DNA of 64,000 nucleotides from Pseudonocardia ammonioxydans (GCF_900115005.1 NZ_FOUY01000027.1:1-64000), one strand, 5' to 3'. Shown: positions 51,281-61,756, counted from the first letter of the stretch. The notes: a model not told the origin generated them from the letters alone. A program made the numbers and translations.

Positions 51281-51348
51281 CGTCGTACAGCCACCGCCGT
51301 CGTACAACCACAGCACTCGTACAACCACCGCCGTCGTACAACCACGGC
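51281..51348. repeat. 17-bp tandem repeat, four units
   Basis: CGTCGTACAACCAC with three more bases recurs at 51281, 51298, 51315 and 51332, exactly 17 bp apart, between the cyclotransferase fusion and a downstream hairpin. No coding sense in either direction. Confidence 0.7.
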
Positions 51349-51361
51349 CCGCCCGTACGAC

Positions 51362-51398
51362 ACCGGGCCCGCCTCCGACGTGCTGAGACGGGCCCGGT
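51362..51398. terminator. hairpin terminator between convergent genes
   Basis: ACCGGGCCCG (51362-51371) and its exact complement CGGGCCCGGT (51389-51398) with a 17-nt loop, 14 bp before the MHS-type transporter stop; can serve both strands. Confidence 0.55.
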
Positions 51399-51411
51399 AC
51401 GGGGGAGCGGG

Positions 51412-52791
51412 TCAGCCGGTGGCCTTGGCCTTCGCCGCCTGCCGCTGCCGGTGCTCGGCGAGGCCCGGGACCTCCCGGCCCTTGATCGACATGCCCTTGG
51501 TCTCGATGACGAAGTACAGCGCGATCATGCCGATCACGCAGGACCCCATCATGTAGTAGGCGGGGAACAGCACGTCCCCGGTCGACTCGACGACCGCCTC
51601 GTTGACCAGCGGCGCGGTCCCGCCGAACGCGGCCGTGGCCACGTTGTAGGAGATCGCCATGCCGGCGAACCGGACGTGGGTCGGGAACATCGCCGGGAAC
51701 GTCGCCGAGATCGTGCCCAGCTGCAGCAGGTAGATCAGGCCGAGCACGGTGAACCCGAGGATCGCCCAGCCCAGGCCCTGCGCCATGAGCATGTACATCG
51801 GTATCGCCAGCACGAAGATGCCGATCAACGAGATCCACCAGCACGGCTTGCGCCCGATCCGGTCGGACAACGCACCCGCGAACGGGACGAGCAACATCAT
51901 GATCGCCTGCCCGACGATGGCCAGGGTGTCGGCGCTCGCCGAGTCCATCCCGATCGTGGTGTTCAGGTAGGTCGGCATGTAGGTCAGCAACGTGTAGTTG
52001 ATGATGTTCAGCGCGATGACCAGGCCGAACAGCGCGAGGATCGGCTGCCAGTAGCGGACGAGCAGGTCCTTCAGCGCCCCGGTCGCGGCGCTCTCGGACT
52101 CGCCGGACTCCTCCAGCTCCCGGAAGACCGGGGTGTCCTCGAGCTTGGTCCGGATGTAGAGACCGATCATCGCCAGCGGCAGCGCGATCATGAACGGGAT
52201 CCGCCAGCCGTAGTCGAGCATCGCCTGCTCGCCGATCGCGCTCTCCAGCGCGAAGACGACCGCGACGGCCAGGGTGAACCCGGCGAGGGTGCCGAACTCC
52301 AGGAAGCTGCCCCAGAAGCCGCGCTTCTTGGACGGGGCGTACTCGGCCATGAACGTCGCGGCGCCGCCGTACTCGCCGCCGGTCGAGAAGCCCTGCACGA
52401 TCCGCAGCAGGAACAGCAGTGCGGGCGCGCCCCAGCCGATCGTCTCGTAGGACGGGATCACGCCGATCAGGAACGTGGCGACACCCATCAGGATGATCGT
52501 CATCGAGAGCACCCGCTGGCGCCCGATCCGGTCGCCCAGCGGCCCCCACACGAACCCGCCCAGCGGGCGCAGGATGAAGGAGATCGCAAAGCCGAGGAGC
52601 GTACCGAGGTAGCCCAGCTCCCCCGGGAAGAACGCGTTCGTGAGCTCGACCGTCAGGTAGGCGTAGATCCCGTAGTCGAACCATTCCGTGGCGTTACCGA
52701 TCGCCGACGCGGCGACCGCCCTGCGCAGGACAGATGGCTCGACTTCCTCGTCCGCCCCCTGCGGACCGGCATTCGCCGGGACCGATGTCAT
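51412..52791 (-). CDS. MHS-family major facilitator transporter
   Basis: 459 residues. MHS features: ASAIGNATEWFDYGIYAYL in helix 1, GPLGDRIGRQRVL between helices 2 and 3, VQGFSTGGEYGGAATFMAEY in helix 4-5, and GALSDRIGRKPC in the second half. The family imports metabolites such as proline/betaine, shikimate, ketoglutarate or dicarboxylates with protons. ATG 52791 has GGGGGT six bases upstream; ATG 52806 is in frame. Upstream DNA is unusually AT-rich and carries a palindrome. Confidence 0.85.
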   Translation of the reverse strand: MTSVPANAGPQGADEEVEPSVLRRAVAASAIGNATEWFDYGIYAYLTVELTNAFFPGELGYLGTLLGFAISFILRPLGGFVWGPLGDRIGRQRVLSMTIILMGVATFLIGVIPSYETIGWGAPALLFLLRIVQGFSTGGEYGGAATFMAEYAPSKKRGFWGSFLEFGTLAGFTLAVAVVFALESAIGEQAMLDYGWRIPFMIALPLAMIGLYIRTKLEDTPVFRELEESGESESAATGALKDLLVRYWQPILALFGLVIALNIINYTLLTYMPTYLNTTIGMDSASADTLAIVGQAIMMLLVPFAGALSDRIGRKPCWWISLIGIFVLAIPMYMLMAQGLGWAILGFTVLGLIYLLQLGTISATFPAMFPTHVRFAGMAISYNVATAAFGGTAPLVNEAVVESTGDVLFPAYYMMGSCVIGMIALYFVIETKGMSIKGREVPGLAEHRQRQAAKAKATG

Positions 52792-52811
52792 TCGGTACAC
52801 CCCCATTCACG

Positions 52812-52840
52812 AAATGCGCATACGCAAGGGCAGCGCATTT
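52812..52840. promoter_or_regulatory. inverted repeat upstream of the MHS-type transporter
   Basis: AAATGCGC (52812-52819) and GCGCATTT (52833-52840) are perfect 8-bp arms separated by 13 nt, 20 bp before the transporter ATG and next to TACATAATCG, a possible -10 on the minus strand. Candidate operator; no cognate regulator is adjacent. Confidence 0.45.
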
Positions 52841-52968
52841 TCGTTACATAATCGACACCCTATCCAGCCATTTCGGTCAACGGAGCGTACAGAGCGCAAT
52901 GATCCGCTGCCACCCCTCGTCGCGTCCAGCCACCGGTCGGGGCACCCGCCCCGTGTAGCGTCGGCCGC

Positions 52969-53874
52969 GTGCTGGCGATCGAGGGGCTCGCCAAGCGGTT
53001 CGGCACCGCGACGGCCCTGGACGGCGTGACGTTCCAGGTCCGTCCCGGCGAGGTCTTCGGCTTCGTCGGCGGCAACGGGGCGGGCAAGACGACGACGATG
53101 CGGATCGTCCTCGGCGTCCTCGACCCCGACGCCGGGACCGTCTCGTGGCGCGGCTCACCGGTGGACGCCACCGTCCGGCGCCGGATCGGCTACCTGCCCG
53201 AGGAACGCGGGCTCTACCCGAAGATGCGGGTCACCGAGCATCTGGTCTACCTGGCCCGGCTGCACGGCATGTCCCGGTCCGCCGCTCGGGACGCGGCGGC
53301 CACCTGGACCGGGCGGGTCGGCCTGGCCGAGCGCCGCCACGACGAGGTGCAGAAGCTCTCCCTCGGCAACCAGCAACGCGTCCAGCTCTGCGCGGCGCTG
53401 GTGCACGACCCGGACGTCCTCGTCCTCGACGAACCGTTCTCCGGGCTGGACCCGGCCGCCGTCGACACCCTCAGCGAGGTGCTGCGCGAGCGGGCCGCCG
53501 CCGGGATCCCGGTGATCTTCTCCTCGCACCAGCTGGAGCTGGTGGAGCGCCTGTGCGACCGGGTCGGGATCATCTCGGCCGGCCGGATGGCCGCCGTCGG
53601 CACCGTCGACGACCTCCGGGCCGCGTCCGCGGAGCGCTACGACGTCACCGGCCCCCCGGCCGGCTGGGCGGACGGCCTGCCGGGGGTGCGGGTCCTGGAC
53701 ACCGACGGCGCCCGGACCCGGGTCGAGCTCGAACCGGGCACCGACGACCAGAAGCTGCTGGCCGCCGCGCTGCAGGCCGGGCCGGTGCACGCGTTCGGGC
53801 CCTACCGTCCGCCGCTGAGCGAGCTGTACCGCGACGCCGTCGCCGACCGCCCCGGCACCGGGGGGCCCGCATGA
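52969..53874 (+). CDS. ABC transporter ATP-binding protein (NatA-like)
   Basis: 301 residues. Walker A FVGGNGAGKTTTMRIVLG, signature QKLSLGNQQRVQL (LSGGQ variant), Walker B VLVLDEPFSGLDP, switch His in IFSSHQLELVE; a C-terminal extension of 90 residues. Typical of NatA/YhaQ exporters paired with a one-protein permease. GTG 52969, no clear ribosome site. ATGA overlap with the permease gene. Confidence 0.86.
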   Translation: MLAIEGLAKRFGTATALDGVTFQVRPGEVFGFVGGNGAGKTTTMRIVLGVLDPDAGTVSWRGSPVDATVRRRIGYLPEERGLYPKMRVTEHLVYLARLHGMSRSAARDAAATWTGRVGLAERRHDEVQKLSLGNQQRVQLCAALVHDPDVLVLDEPFSGLDPAAVDTLSEVLRERAAAGIPVIFSSHQLELVERLCDRVGIISAGRMAAVGTVDDLRAASAERYDVTGPPAGWADGLPGVRVLDTDGARTRVELEPGTDDQKLLAAALQAGPVHAFGPYRPPLSELYRDAVADRPGTGGPA

Positions 53875-55049
53875 ACCGGGTGGCCGCCACGATCGCGCTG
53901 GTCGCCCGGCGCGAGGTGAGCACGCAGGTCCGCTCGCGGACGTTCGTGATCGGCCTGGTGCTGATGCTGGCCGTGTTCGGCGGCTACGGCGCGGTGTTCG
54001 CGTTCGTGGGGTCGCAGACGTCCGAGGCGTCGCTGGTGCTCGACGGGCAGGCCCACGAGCTCCGCGAGGATCTCCGGTCCGCCGCGGACCGGCAGGGCCT
54101 CCAGCTCACGCTGACCGAGGCCGGCAACCGGGCCACCGCGGAGTCCATGGTCCGCGGCGGCGAGGCGGACGCGATGCTCACCGGGGGCTTCGGCACGTTC
54201 CAGCTCGTCGGCCGCGACGACGTCGGCGCCGGCCTGCGCACCCTGGTGACCGGGGTCGTCGAGCAGCGGGCCGTGACCGACGCGCTGAGCGCGGCGGGCG
54301 CCGACCCGGACCGGGTCAGCGCGCTGTCCGGGGTCGGGATCCGCACGCTCGAACCGGCCGACCCCGAACGCGGGCAGCGGATCGCCATCGCGCTGGCCGT
54401 GACGTTCCTGCTGTTCTTCTCGGTCACCGCCTACGGCGCCGCCGTCGCCCAGGGCGTGGTCGAGGAGAAGTCGGGCCGGGTCGTCGAGCTGCTGCTGGCC
54501 ACGATCCCCGCGACCCAGCTGCTGGCCGGGAAGATCGTCGGGCTGGGCCTGGTCGGGCTGCTGCAGCTGCTGATCCTGGGGGCCGTCGGGACGGTGGTCG
54601 CGCTGGCCACCGGCCTGCTCGCGGTACCGGCGGTGCTGGCCGGGACGCTGCTGTCCGCCGTCGTCTGGTACCTCGTCGGCTTCTTCCTCTTCGCGACGCT
54701 CTACGCCGCGGCCGGGGCACTGGTGTCCCGGCAGGAGGAACTGCAGTCGGTGACCGCCCCGGTCGCGGTCCCGCTCCTGGTGCCGCTCCTGCTGGCCGTC
54801 GCCGTGCTGCCGACGGACCCGCACAACACCGTGACCACGGTGCTGTCCTACGTGCCGTTCTTCTCCCAGACCCTGATGCCCGCCCGCACCGCGCTCGGCG
54901 CCGCGGCCTGGTGGGAGGTGCTGATCGCGCTCGCCCTCGCACTCGCCGCACTCGTCGGCATGGTGCTGCTGTCGGCACGGGTCTACCGCAACTCGGTCCT
55001 GCGCACCGGCGCCCGGGTGGGCTGGCGGGAAGCGCTGAAGCGCCCGTGA
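53871..55049 (+). CDS. ABC transporter permease (NatB/YhaP-like, ABC-2)
   Basis: 392 residues: one N-terminal helix (VIGLVLMLAVFGGYGAVFAF), a 130-residue extracytoplasmic domain, then five helices beginning FLLFFSVTAYGAAVAQGVVEEKSGR, where EEKSGRVVELL is the ABC-2 signature loop. Such NatAB pairs export Na+ or drugs. Its stop codon TGA lies in the left arm of a 50-bp palindrome shared with the convergent photolyase gene. Confidence 0.82.
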   Translation: MNRVAATIALVARREVSTQVRSRTFVIGLVLMLAVFGGYGAVFAFVGSQTSEASLVLDGQAHELREDLRSAADRQGLQLTLTEAGNRATAESMVRGGEADAMLTGGFGTFQLVGRDDVGAGLRTLVTGVVEQRAVTDALSAAGADPDRVSALSGVGIRTLEPADPERGQRIAIALAVTFLLFFSVTAYGAAVAQGVVEEKSGRVVELLLATIPATQLLAGKIVGLGLVGLLQLLILGAVGTVVALATGLLAVPAVLAGTLLSAVVWYLVGFFLFATLYAAAGALVSRQEELQSVTAPVAVPLLVPLLLAVAVLPTDPHNTVTTVLSYVPFFSQTLMPARTALGAAAWWEVLIALALALAALVGMVLLSARVYRNSVLRTGARVGWREALKRP

Positions 55050-55090
55050 GTGGTTTTCGCGGCTGGAGCCGCGAAAACCACTCACGGGCG
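55041..55090. repeat. dispersed palindrome P2, copy 2
   Basis: A perfect 24-bp inverted repeat with a 2-nt centre (GG, 55065-55066): arms CGCCCGTGAGTGGTTTTCGC plus GGCT and their complement. Both flanking genes end inside it, the permease stop at 55047-55049 and the photolyase stop at 55082-55084, symmetrically. It can act as terminator for both. Related to 30851-30900. Confidence 0.8.
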
Positions 55091-56476
55091 GCGGGCCGCC
55101 TTCACGGCCTCGTAGCGGTCCAGGGACTCCCGGCGCTCGGTCCGGTGGTCGACCATCGGCTCCGGGTAGCCCTCCGGGATGCCGTCACGCAGCTTCCACG
55201 GCTGGTGCACGGCCTTGCCCGGCACATCGGCGAGCTCGGGCACCCAGCGGCGCACGTAGTCGCCGTCGGGATCGAATCGCTCCCCCTGGGTGATCGGGTT
55301 GAAGATCCGGAAGTACGGCGAGGCGTCGGTCCCCGAGCCGGCCGTCCACTGCCAGCCGTGCTGGTTGGAGGCCAGGTCGCCGTCGACGAGGTACTGCATG
55401 AAGTGCCGCGCACCCCACCACCACGGCAGGTGCAGGTCCTTGACCAGGAACGACGCGACGACCATCCGCAGCCGGTTGTGCATCCACGCCTCGGCGCGCA
55501 GCTGGCGCATCCCGGCGTCGACGATCGGGAACCCGGTGCGCCCCTGCGTCCAGCGGTCGAGGTCGGCGTAGGCGTCGGAGTCGGTGCGCAGCGGGAGGTG
55601 GTCGAAGGCCGTGTCGTAGTTCCGCCGGGCCGAGTCCGGGCGCCGGTACAGGACGTCGGCGTAGAACTCCCGCCACGCGATCTCCGTGCGGAAGGCGCGC
55701 ACCGAGTCGCCCCGGCGCTCGCCGAGGTCGGCCAGCAGCGTGCGCGGGTGCACGCAGCCGTACTTGAGATAGGGCGACATCCCGGACGTGTCGTGCTTCG
55801 CGGGCAGGTCCCGGTCGCCCTCGTAGTCGTGCAGGCCCTCGTCGAGGAAGTCCGACCACCGCTGCACGGCGGCCCGCTCCCCCGGTTCGGGCAGCGTCGA
55901 GTCGCACGGTTCGTCGCCGGGGACCGGCACCGCACGCGGGCCACCGTCGACCGTGGACGGGTCGACCCAGCTGCAGGACGACGCGGACGTGCGGGCCGGA
56001 GCCCGCCAGCCGTGATCTGCCCAGGCCCGGCTGAACGGGGTGAACACCTTGAACGGGCCGCCCTCGCCCTTCTCCACCCGGCCGGGGGCGACGGCATACG
56101 GCGAACCGGTCCGGATCAGCTCCGCGCCGGCATCGGCGAGGGCCTTCTCCACCCGCTCGTCGCGCTCGAGGCCGTAGGGCCCGAAGTCGGCGGCGATGTG
56201 CACCGTCCCGGCCCCGGCCGCCGTCGCCACCTGCGGGACGACCTCGGCCGGGTCGCCACGCACCACGAGCAGGTTCCCGCCGAGCGCCGCGTCGAGCTCG
56301 CGCAGACAGCCGTACAGGAAGTTCGTCCGCGCCGCGCCGGACGGGCCGAGCAGCGCCGGGTCCAGGACGAACAGCGCCAGCGCCCGGTCCGCGGCGTCGG
56401 CGGCGGCGAGGAACGTGGGCTGGTCGGCGACCCGCAGGTCACGCCGGAACCAGACGACGGCGGTGCTCGAAGCCAT
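55082..56476 (-). CDS. phr: deoxyribodipyrimidine photolyase (class I CPD)
   Basis: 464 residues. N-terminal antenna domain (VVWFRRDLRVADQPTFLAA) and FAD domain with KYGCVHPRTLL, FRTEIAWREFYAD, TGFPIVDAGMRQLRAEAWMH, RLRMVVASFLVKDLHLPWWW, DGDLASNQHGWQW and SPYFRIFNPITQG. It repairs UV cyclobutane dimers using blue light, FADH- and an antenna chromophore. ATG start; no partner genes. Ends in palindrome P2. Confidence 0.92.
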   Translation of the reverse strand: MASSTAVVWFRRDLRVADQPTFLAAADAADRALALFVLDPALLGPSGAARTNFLYGCLRELDAALGGNLLVVRGDPAEVVPQVATAAGAGTVHIAADFGPYGLERDERVEKALADAGAELIRTGSPYAVAPGRVEKGEGGPFKVFTPFSRAWADHGWRAPARTSASSCSWVDPSTVDGGPRAVPVPGDEPCDSTLPEPGERAAVQRWSDFLDEGLHDYEGDRDLPAKHDTSGMSPYLKYGCVHPRTLLADLGERRGDSVRAFRTEIAWREFYADVLYRRPDSARRNYDTAFDHLPLRTDSDAYADLDRWTQGRTGFPIVDAGMRQLRAEAWMHNRLRMVVASFLVKDLHLPWWWGARHFMQYLVDGDLASNQHGWQWTAGSGTDASPYFRIFNPITQGERFDPDGDYVRRWVPELADVPGKAVHQPWKLRDGIPEGYPEPMVDHRTERRESLDRYEAVKAARRP

Positions 56477-56550
56477 GCCGCAGGACGTTAACGGCGCCCC
56501 GCCCCCGCCGCGCGTCGTCGGAGTCGCCGGGCGCCGGCCCGCAACGGCGA

Positions 56551-56584
56551 ACGGCCCCGCCGGAACCGGGTCCGGCGGGGCCGT
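56551..56584 (-). terminator. hairpin terminator after gltA
   Basis: ACGGCCCCGCCGGA (56551-56564) and its exact complement (56571-56584) form a 14-bp stem with a 6-nt loop, about 80 bp beyond the gltA stop. Confidence 0.65.
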
Positions 56585-56600
56585 CGCGGGAGCAAGCTCC

Positions 56601-56664
56601 GCTCAGTGTCGATGTTCGCTCCGCAAGCGTCGCTCAGTGCCGATGTTCGCTCCGCAAGCGTCGC

Positions 56665-56670
<6 letters not shown>
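56601..56670. repeat. 31-bp tandem repeat at the end of gltA
   Basis: Unit GCTCAGTG-y-CGATGTTCGCTCCGCAAGCGTC starts at 56601 and 56632, with the start of a third copy (GCTCAGCG) at 56663 that contains the gltA stop codon (56665-56667). Two full units differ by one base. The last codons of gltA therefore belong to the repeat series. Confidence 0.7.
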
Positions 56671-57975
<1,305 letters not shown>

Positions 57976-58064
57976 GTGGAGGTTCCCTCTCACAGCTGGA
58001 ATCAATCGGGTCTCGCGCACACGCTAGTCCGCCGGACCGGATACGCAGAACGCGGCGACAAGAG

Positions 58065-59579
58065 TCACCCCGCAGTACCGCCCGCGACCGGTCCGCGGTA
58101 GCGCAGGAACTCCGGGAAGCGCCACACCACGACCAGCGTCCCGACGATCACCGCGAGCCCGCCGAGGGTCGCGGTCAGCCCCGGGCCGACCGCCTCCGCG
58201 GTCGGCCCGTGCCACAGGTCGGCCAGCCGGGGGCCGCCGGCGACGACGACGATGAACACCCCCTGCATCCGGCCGCGCATCTCGTCGGTCGCGACCGTCT
58301 GCAGCATCGAGGACCGGTACACCGAGCTGACCAGGTCACCGGCGCCGGCGACGGCCAGCGCCAGCACCGCCAGGAACAGCGACCCGGTGAGGCCGAAGAC
58401 GGCGACGCCGCCGCCCCACACGCAGATCGCGACGACGACGGCCACACCCTGCCGCCGCACCCGCTGCAGCCAGCCCGACAGCACCCCGCCGGCCACCATG
58501 CCCAGCGGGATCGCCGCGAACAGCAGCCCCTGCTCGATGCCGCCCTCGGCCGAGCCGCCGAACGTCGTCGCGGCCATCTCCGGGAACACCACCCGCGGCA
58601 TCCCGAAGCCCATCGCGATCACGTCGACCAGGAACGACACCAGCAGGATCCGGTGCATGCCGACGTAGCGGAAGCCGTCGACCACGGCCCGCAGGCCGAC
58701 CTTCTGCCGGTTGCCGCCGTCGGCGGGGGCCGAGCTGGGCAGCGGCGGCAGCCGCCAGGTCGCCCACAGCGTCGCGAGCAGCGCGATCGCGTCGATCAGG
58801 TAGAGCGTGGCCAGCCCGATCAGCGGGATCAGGATCCCGGCGAGCAGCGGCCCGAGCACCGCCCCGACCTGCACGACGGTCATGTTCAGCGCGTTCGCCG
58901 CGGGCAGCTGGTCGGGCGGGATCAGCCGCGGGATGACGGCGCTGCGGGTCGGCTGGTTCATCGCCAGCATCGCCGACTGGAGCGCGAACAGCACCAGCAC
59001 GAACCAGACGTCGCCGGTTCCGGACGCCGCCACCACCCACAGCGCCAGCGAGGTCAGCGCGATGCCCGAGCCGGTGAACAGCAGCATCACGCGGCGGTCG
59101 ACGGCGTCGGCGATCGCACCGCCCCACAGCCCGAACACCACGAGCGGGACCAGGCCGAACAGGCCGGTCAGCCCGACGTACGCCGAGGACCCGGTGAGCT
59201 CGTAGATCTGGATCGGGACGGCGACGACCGAGAGCTGCGCCCCGATGACGGTGACGATCCCGGCCAGCCAGAGCCGGCGGTAGGCCGGTGTCCGCAGCGG
59301 GGTCGTGTCGGCGAACGTCGACCGCACCAGGCCGGTCAGCCGTGCGGTCAGCGACCGGACCCGCGCGGTGGGGGCACCGGCCGTGGTCGTGGCCGTGTCC
59401 GCGTGGGCGGCAGTGTGGCCCGCCCCGTGGTCGGCCCCGTGACCGGCTCCGTGGCCTGCGGTGCGTGCGGTCGTCTCCTCCGCGGTGGTCTCGTTCAGCA
59501 CGGGTCGCGTCGGCGAGTCCCGGTCCGGGCCCGGCACGGGTCGGGTGGGCCCGTCACCAGGATCGTTGCGCATGCTCAC
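58065..59579 (-). CDS. MFS exporter (EntS/enterobactin-exporter type)
   Basis: 504 residues. About 12 helices from residue 95; motifs LWGGAIADAVDRRVMLLF and QPTRSAVIPRLIPPDQLPAANAL are typical of EntS/MacA-like MFS transporters. The first 90 residues are hydrophilic and His-rich (AGHGAGHGADHGAGHTAAHAD), which could bind metal ions. It starts 49 bp downstream of pdxH in the same direction. GTG 59579 or ATG 59573. Substrate not known. Confidence 0.78.
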   Translation of the reverse strand: MSMRNDPGDGPTRPVPGPDRDSPTRPVLNETTAEETTARTAGHGAGHGADHGAGHTAAHADTATTTAGAPTARVRSLTARLTGLVRSTFADTTPLRTPAYRRLWLAGIVTVIGAQLSVVAVPIQIYELTGSSAYVGLTGLFGLVPLVVFGLWGGAIADAVDRRVMLLFTGSGIALTSLALWVVAASGTGDVWFVLVLFALQSAMLAMNQPTRSAVIPRLIPPDQLPAANALNMTVVQVGAVLGPLLAGILIPLIGLATLYLIDAIALLATLWATWRLPPLPSSAPADGGNRQKVGLRAVVDGFRYVGMHRILLVSFLVDVIAMGFGMPRVVFPEMAATTFGGSAEGGIEQGLLFAAIPLGMVAGGVLSGWLQRVRRQGVAVVVAICVWGGGVAVFGLTGSLFLAVLALAVAGAGDLVSSVYRSSMLQTVATDEMRGRMQGVFIVVVAGGPRLADLWHGPTAEAVGPGLTATLGGLAVIVGTLVVVWRFPEFLRYRGPVAGGTAG

Positions 59580-59628
59580 CGGCTCAGGTGTACACGGCGG
59601 GACGGTCGTGGCGCCTCGGGGTCACCCC

Positions 59629-60282
59629 CTACGGGGCGAGCCGGCGCACGGACCAGCTGTCGTCGTGACCGGCGTCGAACCGCAGACGGTCGTGCATGCG
59701 GTCCTCCCGCCCCTGCCAGAACTCGACCTGCCACGGCACGATCCGCCAGCCGCCCCAGTGCGGCGGGCGCGGGATCCGCTCGACCCCGTCGAACCGCGCC
59801 GTGATGCCGGCCAGTGCCTGGTCCAGGGCGGTACGCGCCCCGACGACCGTCGACTGGGCCGACGCCCACGCCCCCAGCTGGGAGCCGCGGGGGCGCAGCG
59901 CCCAGTAGGCGTCGGACTGGGCCTCCGAACAGCGCTCGACCCGGCCGGCCAGCTGGACCTGACGCTGCAGGTCGTACCAGGGGAAGGTCACCGCGGCGAC
60001 CCGCGTGCGGTTCAGGTCGTGGCTCTTCGCGGACGTGTAGTTGGTGTAGAAGACGATCCCGCCCGCGTCGAGCCCCTTGCAGAGCACCGTGCGCGACGAC
60101 GGCACGCCGTCGGGGTCGGCGGTGGCCAGCACCATCGCGTTCGGCTCGGCGAGCCCGGCCTCGCGGGCCTGCTCCAGCCAGGCGGCGAGCTGCTCGTGCC
60201 AGGTCGGGGCCAGATCCGCGACGTCGAACGGGTGAGCGGTGTAGTCGGTCCGCATCCGCTCCAGGGCCGGTGCGTCGGTCAT
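59629..60282 (-). CDS. pdxH: pyridoxamine 5'-phosphate oxidase
   Basis: 217 residues, the standard length. Motifs: AMVLATADPDGVPSSRTVLCKG (FMN binding), FYTNYTSAKSHDL, VQLAGRVERCSEAQSDAYW, PRGSQLGAWASAQSTVV and the C-terminal WQGREDRMHDRLRFD with R-L-x-P end. It oxidises pyridoxine or pyridoxamine phosphate to PLP. ATG 60282 follows GGGAAC. Divergent from the second citrate synthase across 216 bp that show no obvious site. Confidence 0.92.
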   Translation of the reverse strand: MTDAPALERMRTDYTAHPFDVADLAPTWHEQLAAWLEQAREAGLAEPNAMVLATADPDGVPSSRTVLCKGLDAGGIVFYTNYTSAKSHDLNRTRVAAVTFPWYDLQRQVQLAGRVERCSEAQSDAYWALRPRGSQLGAWASAQSTVVGARTALDQALAGITARFDGVERIPRPPHWGGWRIVPWQVEFWQGREDRMHDRLRFDAGHDDSWSVRRLAP

Positions 60283-60498
60283 GGGTTCCCCTTCCCCGCT
60301 GGTGTGGCTGCGACCGACGGTATGCGGCACCCCATCGGCCGTACACCCGCCGAACGGTCCTCCCGGCCGATCCCGGCGCCCGGTGCGGGACCGCTCCCGT
60401 TGCCGATCACCGTGACCGATCACACCGCACGGCCGCGTTGCCCGGCCGTGCCGCCCGGAGGAGGGTGACCGGCGACAAGGCGAGTCGAAGGAGACCCG

Positions 60499-61638
60499 GT
60501 GACCGAATCCCCCGCCCACGAGGTCCCGCCGCCCCCGCCGGGGTTCAGGTCGGGCCTGGAGGGGCACGTCGCGTTCCGCACCGAGATCGCCGAGCCGGAC
60601 AAGGACGGCGGGGCGCTGCGCTACCGCGGCGTCGACCTCTCCGACCTCGCCGGCACGGTCACCTTCGGCGACGTCTGGGCGCTGCTGGTCGACGGCCGCT
60701 TCGGGCAGGGCCTGCCGCCGGCCGAGCCGTTCCCGATCCCGGTGCACACCGGCGACGTGCGGGTGGACGTCCAGGCCGCGCTCGCGATGCTGGCGCCCTA
60801 CTGGGGCTACCGCCCGCTGCTCGACATCGACGACGCCGAGGCCCGCGACAACCTGGCCCGTGCCTCGGTGATGGCGCTGTCCTACGTGGCGCAGTCCGCC
60901 CGCGGCATCGGCGTCCCGGCCGTGCCGCAGGCCCGCATCGACGAGAGCTCCACGATCACCGAGCGGTTCATGACCCGCTGGCGGGGCGAGCCGGACCCGC
61001 GGCACGTCGCGGCCGTCGACGCCTACTGGGTCTCCGCCGCCGAGCACGGCATGAACGCCTCGACCTTCACCGCCCGCGTCATCGCCTCGACCGGGGCCGA
61101 CGCCGCCGCCTCGCTGTCCGGGGCGATCGGTGCCATGTCCGGCCCGCTGCACGGCGGCGCGCCCGCCCGGGTGCTCCCGATGATCGACGAGGTCGAGCGG
61201 ACCGGCGACGCCGCGGCACTGGTCACCGGCATCCTGGACCGCAAGGAGAAGCTGATGGGCTTCGGCCACCGGGTGTACCGGGCCGAGGACCCGCGGGCCC
61301 GCGTCCTGCGGCGCACCTGCCAGGAACTGGACGCACCCCGCTTCGAGGTGGCCGCCGAGCTGGAGCGGGCCGCGCTGTCGATCCTGCGCGAGCGCCGCCC
61401 GGACCGGCCGATCGAGACGAACGTCGAGTTCTGGGCCGCGGTCGTGCTCGACTTCGCCGAGGTGCCGCCGCACATGATGCCCGCGATGTTCACCTGCGCC
61501 CGTACCGCCGGCTGGTCCGCGCACATCATGGAGCAGAAGCGCGAGGGCAAGCTCGTCCGTCCGTCCGCGCAGTACATCGGGCCGGGCCCGCGCAACCCCG
61601 CTGACGTCGACGGCTGGACCGCCGCCGTCACGCACTGA
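60499..61638 (+). CDS. citA: citrate synthase 2 (short form)
   Basis: 379 residues, shorter than gltA and lacking its N-terminal domain, as in mycobacterial CitA or methylcitrate synthases. H218 (GPLHGGAPARVL) and H257 (GFGHRVYRAEDPRA) are present; the catalytic Asp of P-N-V-D-F-Y is Glu310 in NVEFWAAVV. Activity on acetyl-CoA or propionyl-CoA (methylcitrate) cannot be told. GTG 60499 has GGAG upstream. Transcribed divergently from pdxH. Confidence 0.85.
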   Translation: MTESPAHEVPPPPPGFRSGLEGHVAFRTEIAEPDKDGGALRYRGVDLSDLAGTVTFGDVWALLVDGRFGQGLPPAEPFPIPVHTGDVRVDVQAALAMLAPYWGYRPLLDIDDAEARDNLARASVMALSYVAQSARGIGVPAVPQARIDESSTITERFMTRWRGEPDPRHVAAVDAYWVSAAEHGMNASTFTARVIASTGADAAASLSGAIGAMSGPLHGGAPARVLPMIDEVERTGDAAALVTGILDRKEKLMGFGHRVYRAEDPRARVLRRTCQELDAPRFEVAAELERAALSILRERRPDRPIETNVEFWAAVVLDFAEVPPHMMPAMFTCARTAGWSAHIMEQKREGKLVRPSAQYIGPGPRNPADVDGWTAAVTH

Positions 61639-61756
61639 GCCCCGGCCTCCGGGCTCGCCGGCCTCCCGAGCCCCGGGCACTCGAGCCCGAGCCCCGAACG
61701 CCGAGCCCGGAGCCCCCGAGGCCCGAGCCCCGAGGGGCACCCTCGTAGCGCCCTGT

